NCBI GenBank assembly: GCA_003427395.1
Contig: BFEA01000033.1
Coordinates: 3,351,792-3,392,675, forward strand
From: Chara braunii
Lineage: Eukaryota > Streptophyta > Charophyceae > Charales > Characeae
Length of the DNA: 40,884 bases
Reading direction: 5' to 3'
The notes beneath the pieces were generated by a model, which had not been told where the DNA came from, searched no databases, and worked only from the letters and a program-made list of their open reading frames with translations. Shown here in pieces: positions 21,679 to 33,692 of the stretch; position 1 is the first letter of the stretch, and each line of letters starts with the position of its first letter. A program made the position numbers and the translations under genes.

Positions 21679-22074
21679 CACAAGAATCAAACGTGTGACC
21701 CCCCTCTTGGGAGGTAAACACTGAACCAAATGGCTCAGTGGACTGGGGTGAAAGTTAGGCCCCAAGATGAGCACTTAACCCCACCCCAGCGCGGATTTCT
21801 CCGCACCCCGGTGTACCCAGTCACACACACCCAACCACAGGTCATCGGTGCAGCCACCCGAACCCTGCCGATCGGCTGCCGTGCTAGTCAATGCTAGGAA
21901 AGCACTCATGAGTCAGTCACAAGAATCGAACGCGCGACCTCCCTCTTGGGAGGTAAACACTCGACTAAACAGCTAAGTGGACTGGGGTGGTAGTTAAGCC
22001 CCAAAATGAGCACTTAACCCCACCCCAGAATGGATTTCTCCACGTCCTGGTGTGCCCAGTCACACACACCCAAG
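21679..22074 (-). repeat. Two tRNA-like (SINE-type) repeats in tandem
   Basis: Copies at about 21679-21836 and 21918-22074, 239 bp apart. On the minus strand each has a possible A box (TTAGCTGTTTAGTCGAG in the second), then TTTACCTCCCAAGAGGGAGG and a B-box-like GTTCGATTC (GTTTGATTC in the first). This is the layout of a tRNA-derived pol III promoter. The cloverleaf is not intact, and about 100 bp of non-tRNA sequence (TGGGTGTGTGTGACTGGG..) precedes it. A SINE family member is more likely than a tRNA gene. Confidence 0.5.
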
Positions 22075-22079
22075 CAGTC

Positions 22080-22600
22080 CTTACTCCCACTCCAATCGTT
22101 GTTGTTTCTTTACTGCTCATGTGTCCTAAAATGTTCCTTTTTGGTTGATTAGCAAAATGAGTAAGGGGATGATCTTTGGGTGACTTAAGTTTGAACTTTC
22201 AATCTTTCGTATTTTGCTGTCAGCGGGGCTATGCTGTTATGTTTTCTTGACTTCGTCAATGTTTTTCTGTAAAATCTATTTGTTTTTTCTTGATTATGTT
22301 TCCTTAGCTTTCAGTCATCTGCACGCACATTCATTCTGACCCTGTGGGGGGTGGCGAAAAGCAGTCAAATTCAACTTAGCCCCTTCTCCCTCCCTCCCAC
22401 CCTTCCCTCTGTGCTTGCTGCCATTCTCTTCTTCCTCCTCACTCTCCATATCTTTCTCCTTCAGCTGCAGGCATTGGTGAGTTGCCATGTCAGCCCGCTT
22501 GACACGTCAAGACACGCAATGCTCATCTCCGTATCCGCCTCCTTCTCATTATCGGATCCAGGATGGGTCACAGGGTAAGGGTCTTCATTGTGTGCGAACA
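22080..22600. other. Unassigned DNA
   Basis: Pyrimidine-rich sequence without recognisable coding content. It leads into the truncated gypsy remnant. Confidence 0.35.
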
Positions 22601-23960
22601 ACCAGTGGCTACGTACACGACTACTTCGGGATTTACAAGACTCTTCTTCTGCGGCGCACTTCGGCATCAATGGCACGGTCGGTGGACTTCGCCAACTATT
22701 CTATAGGCCTGATGTCATCTTGGATGTTGCTCGCTAGTGCGAATTGTGCAAAGTTTGCCATTGCTGCAAGCCACACAATCACCTCCCCTTTGGAGAGTTG
22801 CGGCCACTTCTGATCCCCGTTGTACAAAGTACTCCCATTGCGATGGACATCATCGAACCGTTTTTGAGCGAGATTACCAGGCTAATATTCGGAACCTCAC
22901 CATGGTGGTATCATGCCAAAGCACCAGAGTTGGCAGAGATTTTTCACGCAGATTGGATATCCGCCAAGGGTTTTCCCAAGGAGATCATTTGTGACAGCGG
23001 CACCTGGTTTATGTCTGAGTTTTTAACTGTACTTTGTGCTAAATGGGAGCATCCCTCAAGCTGAGTTCCGCCTGCCACTCGCAAACATCGGAGTGAGCGC
23101 AGCAAACCGTGCAAGTCTTGCGTCACACCCTCGTTCATCCAGATCAGAAGCCACTTCCAGACGTAAAGTTGACCTACAGCTCATCAATTCATCCGCCCAC
23201 TGGCATTTCTCCCTTCGAATTCGAGCTTCGCACCCCGGCTGCATTTCCCTTGGACTCTCATTCCTCGTGCAACCAAGAATGATGACCATATTGCATTCAT
23301 TCGGAAGATGCAAGACATGCTCCCCAAGGTGCAGGGCAAGATACAGAAGATTCAGATGCAGATGCAGATGAGCCGTCAAGCCAACCGGCAGCAACTCCCT
23401 TACACTTTCTGCGAGGGCATATTGGTTTGGGTGTCAGCCGCAGAGTTCAGCCTCGAGCAAGACATCTCTTGCAAGATCCTACCGAAATGGATGTGCCCTT
23501 CCTGTGTATTTTTTCTGTTGCCGGTGATGAACTGGACGACTCTTCCTTTGTGATCAAGGTACCTCCTCACGTGCCCTATCACCCGGTCGTTCATGCCTCC
23601 AAGCTTGCTCCTTTTGTTTCAGCGGTTTGTGACGACTTCCCGGGCGATGTTAGCAGGATCTCCCTTCCATGGATGGCTTTCAGGAAGTAGATCACATTAT
23701 CATCCAACGCCACTTAAGAAACAAGCTGACAAAGTACTTGGTACACTTCTCCTATTGCAGCCATAAAGCAGATAGTTTGCTGACCCGTGCGAAACTTCAG
23801 GTGGCAGCACCAGATGTCCTCGCCAAGTATGAGAAGCCGCAACACACGCAAGCGACATCAACGGTTCAGCCCACGCCCTCACCCGCATTCAGGGTCCCCC
23901 TTCAGATCGACAACTTTGCCGTCGTCATAGCTCCCGCTACTCAGGGAGGAGGGGTTGGAC
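22600..23960 (+). pseudogene. Chromovirus-type gypsy integrase with chromodomain, truncated
   Basis: The HHCC-type zinc finger is visible around 22655-22780 (HFGIN..LFYRPDVILDV, then CELCKVCHCCKPH). The core follows with IAMDIIEP (first Asp), GFPKEIICDSGTWFMSEF (second Asp) and a damaged Glu block near 23080. Downstream are ISPFEFELRTPAAFP, GILVWVSAAEFSLEQ and VPYHPVVHASKLAPF, typical of the C-terminal region. A chromodomain-like end follows (EVDHIIIQRHLRN, KYLVHFSY, about 23680-23830). Chromodomains are known to guide chromovirus integration to heterochromatin. Several frames and stops are involved. No gag, RT or RNase H lies upstream, so the copy is 5'-truncated. Confidence 0.85.
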
Positions 23961-24610
23961 CCTAATGGGCCGACATGGGCCAACCAGCCTGGAGGGCCAT
24001 AACCTAGTTTTAGGCCGCAGTAGGCAGTGTAGCAGGCCTAGGTTATTTTTTTTGTCCCATTCGTATTTCTTTCCAGGATTTATTTCTTTGCTGCTGATTT
24101 TTGCTGGGACTGATTTCTTTTGTCTCTTTTGTCTCATTTGTCTCTTCTGATTTATCCTGTTCGCAGGTGGTGACGTTTCCGATTCTGGGCATTGTCCGAA
24201 CAGGCACAAGGTCTGTTTGGACCAGGTAGGCAGGACGTCCCATGTTTTGGCCGTTTTAGGCCTAGGTTCATTTTGTCCGTACATGGACTGGACCAGGCAC
24301 TTGTCTGGAGTGCCTGGCCTAGTCCTCCTCCCTTCTGATTCAGCCCTGCTGCATCATCAGGGCTGCCTGGACGTCCCGTAGGGACCCATACAGGCCGAGT
24401 GAGGCCAGAGGCGATGGACCAGGACTTGGCTCTGCGATCACGACCATTGATCACTTCGGACACAGAGAGGTGGAGCACTCATGCTGGCGACACACTGCTG
24501 GAGAGCAGCACTGTTCGGGAGGAGCTCAGCTATAGATAGCAGTGTAGAAGAGTAGGAGTGTAGGTTGGAGAGGAGACAGGAGATGTCCATAGCAGCTAGG
24601 GTGGATGAAA
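23954..24610 (+). other. Possible 3' LTR of the chromovirus remnant
   Basis: A purine-rich stretch (cagggaggagggg, 23940-23952) after the chromodomain resembles a polypurine tract. It is followed by tggaccctaatgg, a plausible TG start. The right end is not defined and no second LTR is present. A partial internal repeat (aggcctaggtt at about 24034 and 24257) is visible. Position is the only real support. Confidence 0.3.
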
Positions 24611-25235
24611 CTTACCTGGGTGCCATCGCTTGGCCTTGACACTGGTCTTGAACCGGCCTTCGACAGTGGCCCCATCATCTCAAGCCATCACGGAAAGATT
24701 CTATGCTGTGTCAATGCTCCGAGTCCTGGTCCCGGAGTCCAATTGGTCCTGCTCCCCCATAATTCGGCCGACCCAGTGGCCAAAATGTCATTTTGGAGTC
24801 CCTAGGTCAAGTAGGGTGCAGTATATGAACCCTCGTAGGTCATTAGGAGTCTGGCCCGATACCCGACAGAAAACGTCCTTTCCAGCAGCATCCGGGGAAA
24901 GTCCGGTAGGTTCCGGAACTGGCAAAGTGCATCCAACAGGCCACAGCTACCAGTGCCGATCCGAAGCTGTCCAAGATCTCACTACAACTTCTATTTATAG
25001 ATGCCACAGTGCCGATTGGCATCACTTGTCAATTCGTATGATGTGGAAGGTCTGCTGTAGCACTTGTGCAATCCAGTGAATTGGGCACAGTTGGAGAGTG
25101 AGGAAGGAGAAGGGTGATCGGGTGCCATAGATAGGGTTGAGCAGGAAGAAGACCACCATAGCCATTATGGTAAAGATAGAAGAGATGGAGAGGCAAGTGC
25201 ATTCAGAGAGTCAGTGTGAGCATCCAAGGATTGGG

Positions 25236-25238
<3 letters not shown>

Positions 25239-25316
<78 letters not shown>

Positions 25317-25591
25317 CAGAGGGAGAGCATAGCGAGAGGGAGAGAGAGAGGGTTACCTGCATGATGTTGCTGGTGACAGCATTACCAGCTTGTATTTGGA
25401 ACTCAATTCTTGTATAATACCAAGTGTTTTGAGGTGCTGTCATCTTTGTGTGGGCTAATTTGCGACGTTGGTGCTTGGGTGAATGTGTGGTGAGGTTTCG
25501 TGTGTTGCAAGTGGCTATTGGGTGTTGAAATCGAGTCTGGTTCATGGCAATCACCTTTCACTGATAGTCATTCGTGGACATCATCATCATC

Positions 25592-25639
<48 letters not shown>

Positions 25640-25780
25640 TTTCTTTTTCTTCGTCGTCGTTGTCGTTGTCGTCTTCTTCTTTTTCTTCTTCTTCTTCGTC
25701 TTCTTCTTCTTCTTCTTCTTCTTCTTGAGAGAGAGAGGAGAGCTTCTTCTTCTTCTGCTTCGTCTTCTTCCTGATTCTTC
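25239..25780. repeat. GA and TTC microsatellites
   Basis: (GA)n at 25239-25315 and (AG)n at about 25594-25635. The latter is followed by a degenerate TTC/TCG triplet tract to about 25780. Open frames of Arg-Glu, Ser or Lys runs across these tracts are artefacts. Confidence 0.95.
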
Positions 25781-25799
25781 CTCTGACCCTCCATAGCCA

Positions 25800-27720
25800 C
25801 TACCTCCCTTCTCCTGTTCTAGAGAGAGAGAGGGGAGGAGAGAGATCAGAGAGTGACTATTTGGGGGAGTATGACGCCCAGGACTCAGACTTGACATTTC
25901 AGTTGAGACGATTGTTGCGGACGTTGAGGAGAGGCTACCAGCAGCTACTTCAAGCTGTTTCTTTCTGTCTTCTCCCTTTTCTTCTTCCTCCACTCTCGTC
26001 TCTTCCCCACCTCCATCATCTGGATCCTTCCACCCCATGTGCATGCCGGCCAGGAGGGATCTTTTGTCTATGCCTCCTTCCACCCCCTATATGTGTGATG
26101 ATGTATGTGTGTGCACTGTGCAGAGTCGTGAGTTTGATTGAATCAGATATTCATTTTGAGACTTCTGCTGCTTCTGAAATGATTCAAGTACTCATCAACT
26201 TGCATACATCAACGAACATCCACATGAGACACACGTTAGAAGCCAAATTGAGATACAATCCACACTTGAAGATGTTGTCACCAATATTATCATCCATATA
26301 CAAGAATGTTTGTCCCCAGCAGCCCTGCCGCACACACACACAACCAACTGGTCTCAACCAGATAGTGGTTATGGCTTCCCCCCCTTCTCTCTCTTTCTGA
26401 CTTGACTTGCTCTACCTCACTCTCTCTCTCTCTCTTGTCTCTCTCTCCCTTCTCTACCCTGGATTGTTACCCTGGATACACCGACTCAGGTATCTTACAC
26501 ATTGGCGGCTATGGCCGCCGTCCTCCTGCTCTACGCCTAACCTAGCTATGGAATGTCACTCAAGCGCCCTCTTCTCCTTCAGGCGCACAGTGCCCAAGTT
26601 GCCGTAACGCACAAGCAGCAGCAGCGCTTCCACATCTCGCAACTGAACAAGTGATGAAACACTGCACTGTAACAGCTATATATAGGACTTGGCTTGGCTG
26701 GCCTCGGCCTGCTTTGGACCGGTATCGGTCAGCCGTGGCCTGTCTGTTGCAAACATTTTTGTAGGTCCGATATTAATCGAATTAAATTAGAATGCACCGT
26801 GTCAAAAACCATACTAATTTCCTTGTCTGAAAAAGGTGTTTTTTTTTAACAAAGTTAAAAGCGTCATGTTTCGTTTCCCCTCGATCGTTCTACTTTGAGG
26901 TAAGACGCTAATTAAGACAACAAGCTATCATTGTCACTCATTACTGAGTATCCTCAAAATCTAGACATTGCTGCAAAACTGGACTTGGGACTGTCGGACT
27001 GGACTGGACGCTTCCGGACTTTTCCTGTCGGGTACCGGACAGGACACTTCTGGACTTTTCTTGTTGGTACCGGACTCCTACCTACCTATGACGTTTTGGA
27101 CCCCCTAGACCCTATGACCTAGCCTACCGGACTGGGCTTATCGGGACCCTTAGACCGGGACTGGGTGTCTGCCGCGTGAATCCTTGCACTTCGCATTGCT
27201 TCATATTGATTTATGTTGATCTACACTGTTTCATTCCTGTTCTCATTGCTATTTTGTGAGTTCTTTCTTCATGTGGTGATCTCTTGTTCTGCGCATTACC
27301 TATCTCTGGATAAACATGTATCAGTGTTCGTCAGGGGTTCCTCCGCCCTTAACAGGAGGAAACATCAGAGTTCATTGACTGTATTACATGTGACTTGGCG
27401 GTGGAGAAGGAACTGAACTGCCGCTTCTCAGACTAAGAAAGAGCCAGGACCATCAGGCCCTGAATTGGGAGATAGAAGAAGAAGATATCCTGTTGGAGCT
27501 TACTGATGACGCCCTTCTTTTCTTTCTGTCCTTTTCTGAAGTGCATGTTATTTGTGTCATTCGGACTCATTCCCACATTGGTTAGTGGGTGATGAAAGGC
27601 ATTTTGTCTTTGTGCAGGCTACTAGACACGTAAGAAATCAATGAAATCAATTCAAATCATGTTAAAGGCTTAAAGCTTTAATACCCGTTGAGTGGAGGAA
27701 AAATGGTAAGAGTACCCGAG
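25800..27720. other. Unassigned DNA
   Basis: No recognised gene. A plus-strand open frame of 179 codons (25861-26400) has no family features I can name. The GGCTATGGCCGCC motif near 26510 recurs near 490, 5020 and 37830. 26980-27150 is rich in GGACT/CCGGAC short repeats. Confidence 0.35.
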
Positions 27721-27722
27721 TC

Positions 27723-29190
27723 TTGGAAATGGGGGGATTCACAGTGATGGGCAACCAATATGGATGGGTACAAAACATCAGAAGCCTTTTCCACGACCAT
27801 AAGAACTGGATTATGTGCTTCATATCCCCCTGGCAGGAAGAAAGGAAATGCACTACAAAGTTAGTACAAACTAGTACAAAGCTAGCCAATACACAGAGGA
27901 TCAATAACTTAAGCAGAGTAAAGGTAATCGACAAGGAAACAAAAATACATGTTCCGACCCACCTGAGTGATTCATCAATGGGAAGTGGATCCCATGGAAT
28001 GGACATGGAGAACTCAATCGCAGAATTCAAAAATATGAAGACAACACAGGCTGATAGATTATACCTCCCATGTAGGTCCTGCCCTCTTGAGGAAACCACA
28101 AGCAACAACAGAGATATTAAAGAAAGATGGGAGAAGAGGGACCGGATAAAGTAACGCTCAATCATGAGCCACCTTGGAAACAGATTATAGAGACGAGACT
28201 CGTTAAACAAAGTAGCCTTCTCTGGTTAATAATGGCAAAAGTCCCTGCAGCCCGAATGAATTTGGCACCTTGGTACCAAGCAGTGTACTGGTAGAGGAGT
28301 GGTTAGACCAGAGGAGAAGAAATGAGGGATAGAACAGAAGAGGTGGCAAGGCAGGGTATACAATCAACAAGAAAGAGAAAGCCTCTTTCACTGCGTCCTG
28401 TACTGAAAAGAAGCCCAGGCTCTATGTCAGCTGCTAGAATTAACATGGAACAAACTAGCGGACAAGTGATCTCCCAAAATTTGAAGAAGAACTCTTCAAG
28501 ATGTTCAGAAAGAAGGGCTCTGGGCCTCATGGAGACGGAGATGTTTTGGCCAACTTCAAAAGCACAAAACACAACCGGAAAGCTTAACAATGGAAGTGTT
28601 TTAAAAGGCAATAGATTATTGAAACAGAAATTATCGTGGCAGCAGTGGCAAAACCAGGACCAAAATCGAGCACTTCCCAGATAAAGAACATATAATCAGA
28701 ACCTTCATAAGAGAGATTAGGAAAAACTACGATAGGATACTGAGTGAGAGAGGGATAGAATCGTTTTCAAAGACTACATAGTCTACCTCAACGAGCGACA
28801 GTTACCAGTACAACAATCTACATCAGAGACTGCACCACAAGAGATTATGGAACTGACAGAAGGACAAGGAGCGGAGCAAACAGTATAGGTTCTACTATAG
28901 AAGCATTCCCTTCAACGAGCGGCAGCAGGTGACCTACATAACACCAAGCGAACATACTCAGTGAAAGAGATTACAGCACATTATGTATTGCCCTTCCCTC
29001 CTCACTCTGCTAACATCAGCTTTCAAGTTTGACACTGCTACTGAAAATTGTAAAGAAGGATTTCAATTTTCAACTGCAAATGATGTGAACGAATAGCCTT
29101 GATAATACAGTTCATAACAATGTATGTCTGCATCTGGTCCGGTTCTTACGTCTCATCTATTGTGATTGAATTTGTATCATTTTGGTGTAT
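27723..29190. other. Unassigned DNA upstream of the LNK-like exon
   Basis: The open frame 27723-28154 (143 codons, plus) and other frames at 28303-28684 carry no recognised motif. If the LNK-like exon at 29200 is real, this stretch could be intron. Confidence 0.3.
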
Positions 29191-29199
29191 GCTGTGCAG

Positions 29200-29399
29200 T
29201 TGGATATTGGCACATGCAATGTCATACGCGATGCATTGTACAGACTGGCAGAAAGTGCAACACAGAGAGCGGGTGGTATGGCGAGGATGGCTGATGCATC
29301 AGCCAATGCTTCGTTGGCAGGGTTATCTGGTGGTGACAACAACAGGATATCTTCCTCGATTGCGGGAAGCACTCTTGCCAGCACAGCTGTTCTTCAGAG
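29200..29399 (+). CDS. LNK-like exon fragment
   Basis: The interval is bounded by TGCTGTGCAG on the left and GTGAGC on the right, good plant splice signals, and is open across its length. The peptide contains NVIRDALYRLAESATQR, then a Gly/Ala/Ser-rich stretch. From memory, an IRDALYRLA-type core followed by a basic tail is the conserved C-terminal block of land-plant LNK proteins, which co-activate with REVEILLE MYB factors in the circadian clock. Only this exon is recognised. Flanking exons may lie outside the window or beyond repeats. A chance match to this short motif is the main alternative. Confidence 0.45.
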
Positions 29400-29443
29400 G
29401 TGAGCAATCCATGAACAGAGCGCAAAAGCCAGGAATTATTACT

Positions 29444-29448
<5 letters not shown>

Positions 29449-29481
<33 letters not shown>
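29449..29481 (+). repeat. Poly-A tract, 33 bases
   Basis: Uninterrupted A run about 50 bp after the LNK-like exon donor. Possibly the tail of a small retroposon; no body could be delimited. Confidence 0.9.
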
Positions 29482-29482
<1 letters not shown>

Positions 29483-29692
29483 AGGGCCTTATGGTCCTGG
29501 CTCCATGTCCATTCTGGGGAGCGTCAGTCCAGTTCCTATTCCCCCAGCAAGTCGATAGAATAAGATACATCATATACACACACTCACGCATCCTTCCGTT
29601 TGGTCGAAGGATCCCTTCCCAGCATTGGAGGATTGACTGTCAGCTTGCCCTTCTCATGTATTCCTCTCAGGCCCTTTGTGGACCTGCCTGCT

Positions 29693-30205
29693 CTAACATT
29701 TCACATTAAGAATCATTACGAAGGCTTCCTTTCCTCCATCCGGCTGTCGCGATCTTGCTGTCAGTGGACTTTGAGGCCTTTCCATCGGGGATTCCTGTCT
29801 CCACAATGGAAGCTCCGCGCTGTGCCAATCCATTAATTCCAGTCGCATGTCGTTAATGTCAGCCGCCATGTCCTGCGCGAGCCAGCTTCTTCTGAACTTA
29901 GTTAGATGTGTCTGACCCCTGTGTCCGGATATCTCTGAACAGTCTCCTTGACCACCCTCCATCCTTTTTTTGCAGAGAACCTCTGCTTCCATCATGATTT
30001 TTGTAGCAGCCCATACTTTGTCAAGTGCATTCTTCGTATTGTCCAGAGTCCTGCTGCATCTCTCCTTCCAGATTTTCCATAAAGTGGCTTTACGAATCAG
30101 TCCGAACCACAATCTGTCTGGCTTGGTCAAATGAGGATGGATGTTACTCCATAGGAGTGGTTGAATGGGGTGTTCCGGGAACGAAGAAGAAAAGAGGTGG
30201 CCCAT
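29693..30205 (-). pseudogene. LINE ORF2 C-terminal remnant
   Basis: A 170-codon minus-strand open frame contains DRLWFGLIRKATLWKIWKER followed by a helical, basic region. The pattern of Leu-x-Lys/Arg-x-Ala-Leu/Thr-Trp-x-Ile-Trp-Lys-Glu-Arg is typical of the C-terminal zf-RVT region of plant L1-like non-LTR elements. No RT palm motifs are present in the window on this strand nearby, so the copy is truncated. The poly-A at 29449 is on the wrong strand to be its tail. The start shown is the first Met of the open frame, not a true start. Confidence 0.55.
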
Positions 30206-30293
30206 GGATCAGATGCCCTTGCACATAGTTCTGTTGTTTCTTATCTAATTAGACGGTGGATTATGTCTTCTTGTTCGTGGTCTGAGTAGACTA

Positions 30294-30398
30294 CCTACTT
30301 CACCCAAATACAACGCCAAGTAATTATAGCTGTATTTGGGGCATTTTCCAGTCCAGATGCAGCGATAATGACCGGGCGTTCTATTCGGGTGAAGACGG
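30294..30398. mobile_element. MITE copy 2, 105 bp, TA target site
   Basis: The right terminus TTCTATTCGGGTGAAGACGG is identical to copy 1. The left terminus is diverged (CCTACTTCACCCAAATACAA). TA flanks at 30292-30293 and 30399-30400. The length is exactly the same as copy 1. The interior matches the reverse complement of copy 1 (gctgtatttgg, cagtccagat.cagcgataatgac), so the copies are inserted in opposite orientation. Confidence 0.88.
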
Positions 30399-30476
30399 TA
30401 GGCATAAATCGGAGCTGTTAGGGTCTTTTTTCCTGTGTAACCAGTGATTGACAGGTAGGGCTACATATGTGATTAG

Positions 30477-30708
30477 CCACTGGAGGCTTCTCACTTTGAT
30501 TGGGCGTATTGTTTAAAAAAAAAAATTGCGGTATTTTCGAGTTTTGGTTTGCTTTTCTTTCCCTAGTAACCTTAACCATCTGCGGTTATGTGCCACTGGA
30601 GGCTTCTCACTTTGATTGGGCGTATTGTTTATAAAAAAAAATTGCGGTATTTTCGAGTTTTGGTTTGCTTTTCTTTCCCTAGTAACCTTAACCATCTGCG
30701 GTTATGTG
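30477..30708. repeat. 116-bp near-identical tandem duplication
   Basis: Two copies start at 30477 and 30593 (ccactggaggcttctcactt). They differ almost only in the A-rich stretch. Minimal divergence suggests a recent event. Confidence 0.93.
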
Positions 30709-30709
30709 C

Positions 30710-31310
30710 CTTCTCGGCCTTGCAGAGGAAAGGCCAGGAATTACTCTACCCCTTGAGAAACAAGAAATGACCACCTGGCCCCTCAAATTTAATGCATGAC
30801 CACCCCACCTCTCGGCGTTGGAGAGGTCATTTCAGTCGTTCTCGCTGAAAGTCTTAGACATGCATCAAAGTTACAAATGAGTTCCACAACAAATACATAC
30901 ACATAAAAGGTCAGCATTCTAACAGCGGCACCCACACATATAAATATTATGTGAGTTACTCTGGTCTTCCACAAGGCCTTTTAAGCTTGCGTGGGAGTGT
31001 CGATGAGAGCTAAATCTCATTGAGGGGTTCTAGGGCCTCCTCATAGTGGTTATGTGTCTTCACATTGTACACCACTGGTGGTTGAGCTTTGGGATGAAAC
31101 TCTTGGAAGGCGAAGGAGTGGAAAGAAGGCATGGCTCGTCCGTTCCTAAACGGATTTGAGCGAAAGAAGGATGGTAAATTGGGGTTCTCGGGCCAGTGCA
31201 AGCATGATGGCGGTGTTAGTTTTGGCGGTAAGTTAGTTGATTAGTCGAGGTAAGTATTAAGGACTGTGCGGTGTGCCAGCAACACAAGCGGAAAAAAAAT
31301 CAGAATCGGG
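30710..31310. other. Unassigned DNA
   Basis: No recognised gene or repeat. Confidence 0.35.
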
Positions 31311-31311
31311 C

Positions 31312-31470
31312 TTGTATCTTTTCTTGTTCTAACGGAAGATTCATTCGCAGTTCTACCAGATAGCAGGCGTAACAGCCAGTAGTTGCGTGGGCAATGAATC
31401 TTCCTGGCTTTTAGGAGAAGGTCCATTCTCAACTTGCACTTTTGGTGGGTAGTGATTGCATAAGCAGACT
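31312..31470 (+). repeat. Diverged copies of the ~82-bp satellite monomer
   Basis: tgtatcttttcttgttctaa and ggaagattcattc near 31312-31345, then tccattctcaacttgcact and tttggtgggtagtgattgc near 31422-31458, follow the order of the unit at 12734-13160. Confidence 0.65.
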
Positions 31471-31809
31471 CATTTTTGAACTGTGGTCTCCGTCGCACAG
31501 GCTGTACATGGTCGGCCTATTGTCCTTATGCTGGCTGGGGTTTGTTGGGGCACATATGGATAGTTATGCTCAAGGTTCCTTTCCCAGTGATGCATGACGG
31601 ATCCGCAGCCTTCAGCAACCTGCTGGCTCATGCTGTCAGATTGTCAAGAGCTGTCCGACTGTGAAATCTGCCCTGCTTCCGACGCGGGTCTCGAGCTAGT
31701 GAATGTTGAGGCCCCAGTCAACTTGAGACTCTGCTACTCAGAGTCAGCAGTCTTGAGACAGCAGACGTTCGAGAACTCGAATGCCTCATCCGAAAATCGC
31801 AGCATACCG

Positions 31810-33692
31810 GCCAACGTTACACAGCACAACCTCGTGACCCATTTACTGACCACATCAAGGTCGTACATGCACATGAGGTAGCTCGTGCTACAAACTTGCG
31901 CCATGTGTTACAATTGTCGGATGTAGTTGCATTGCACCCGGATCCTCAAGCAGCCACACATGTTCGTGTGTGTGACAAACTGATGCCACCCACGCGTGTC
32001 CAATTTTGTAACTTCATTGATGTGGCCTTGAGTGTTACTCTTGGCATGACCTTACCCGACTCCTCTGATTGCAAATGTCGCAGAGCGTTTCCACATTGTT
32101 CTGATCTTGTGGATGACCATATTGTGTCTGTTGATTACAATATCATCTCCGATGATAGCCTTCGCAAGCTTTTTTAAGAAGGCTCGAAGTATCGGCTGAA
32201 TGGGGAAACTGCCGATGTGCTCCAGGCACTGGCAATTGGACTAGATGAGTACATTGCCAATTACAAAAGGTTGTTGGCCGGACATTCTCGATCTGCTTCT
32301 TTCTCGTATCTCAGAAGTTGAACAACTAGCGTTCTACAATCCTTGCGCATTGCCAATCCAATGCATCTCCGTTCTCCAATCATGTGAGCCAGCCACGTTC
32401 ACTACGTTCTACACATGCCTCCTTGCACCATCTTCAACAACACTTTGCCATTGTCCCTGTGGACAAAACATCACACAATTTGGCAATTTCCTGCAAGAAT
32501 TGGTATTTGTTTCATCTCTCTCCTCATTTGGACAGTCCCACTTATACTGTCTTCAAGAGTCTGTTGCTGATGTCCTTGACCACCATGCAGTGTGGAATCA
32601 CCATTGGGGTTGCACCCACACTAATACCCTACCTTACCTTTACTATGTACTCAAAGCTCACAAGTCTCCTCCATCTCTTCGCAACATTCTTGGAGTCACA
32701 GCACAAAATAACAGTGTTGTTCCCCCGCGTGCTCGCCCTCGTCCAACAATTCGCACCATTCATGAACGGCCTCCTCACAAACCCTTGGCTAGCACGACGA
32801 CTACTTCATCGTATCTCAGCGCCGCTTTGCAAGGAGTGATCTCTACTCTTCGCGAGAAAGACACTGAGCTGAGCTCTATCAACATGTTGGTGTTCGACGG
32901 TGCTGGATCGTTCAGAGTGTCGATGAAGTGGCGATTGACCTGAAAAACAATGCATTGTCTCTTCGTGGCCTCTCTCCTCGAACTATTGATTTTACCACAA
33001 TGTACACCAACCTTCTTCATGACCGTATTCTGAATAATGTGGCAAAAGTTGTTGATGAAGCTCATGCTTATGCCCTTCGGCAAGCTCGCATGCATTCACG
33101 CTGCGTCCTCAACATGGTTATTTGAGGACCTCGTTGTGGCCAATGGACAACTGATTCGGGCCTGGATACCCTTTCTGTTTCTCAGATTCTCCAACATCTT
33201 TGCTTTGTTGTACAAAACACTTTTTTATACACGAGAGATGGCACACTTCGGAAACAAATTATCGGTATTCCAATGGGAACGAATGCTGGTCCATAAATTT
33301 CTAATCTGACGCTGTATTGGGATGAAGCACGCTTTGTTGATGACATCCGTCAACATGATCTTCAAGCTGCTCAACAATATGCCTTCACCTATCGCCTCAT
33401 TGATGATGTTCTTTCATGGGGACAATTACCTCCTTCACCAGAGCACTATGGGCTTGAGTGGAAGGAGACTACAGTTACGGATGGCTCCTGTACCTTTTTA
33501 GGTATGCATCTACAGGTCCGTTCCGATGGCTCGTTTCGCATGAGCGTCTTTGATAAAGCGGCTGCTTGGGACTTCCCTGTCATTCGTTATCCAAGTGCGA
33601 CCTCCAACATCCCTTCCCATCAACCGGTTGGTGTGTTTACTGGCCAATTGACCAGATTTGAACAAATCTGTAACAATTGGCAGGACTTTTGA
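31810..33692 (+). pseudogene. Penelope-like-type reverse transcriptase, decayed
   Basis: The N-terminal part (31896-32320) has SDCKCRRAFPHC, then VDYNIISDDSLRKLF, a stop, and EGSKYRLNG, matching the region before the palm in Penelope-like RTs. The frame then shifts: HFAIVPVDKTSHNLAISCK (about 32430), LPYLYYVLKAHKSPPSLR (about 32625) and CWIVQSVDEVAIDLK (about 32902). Motif A is DFTTMYTNL (Asp codon 32988), motif B GIPMGTNAGP (33264-33293), motif C LIDDVL (Asp codons 33402 and 33405). FLGMHLQV follows near 33499. In-frame stops lie at 32175, 33123, 33294 and 33690. The enzyme would reverse-transcribe element RNA. Catalytic aspartates are intact although the frame is broken, so the decay looks fairly recent. 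Confidence 0.75.

Noticed and set aside
27723-28154. 143-codon plus-strand ORF
   Set aside because: Composition is ordinary for an open stretch and I could not match any family; kept as unassigned DNA.
31476-31810. GIY-YIG endonuclease at the N-terminus of the PLE-like element
   Set aside because: None of the frames upstream of the RT shows the GIY or YIG blocks or the expected Arg/His/Glu pattern.
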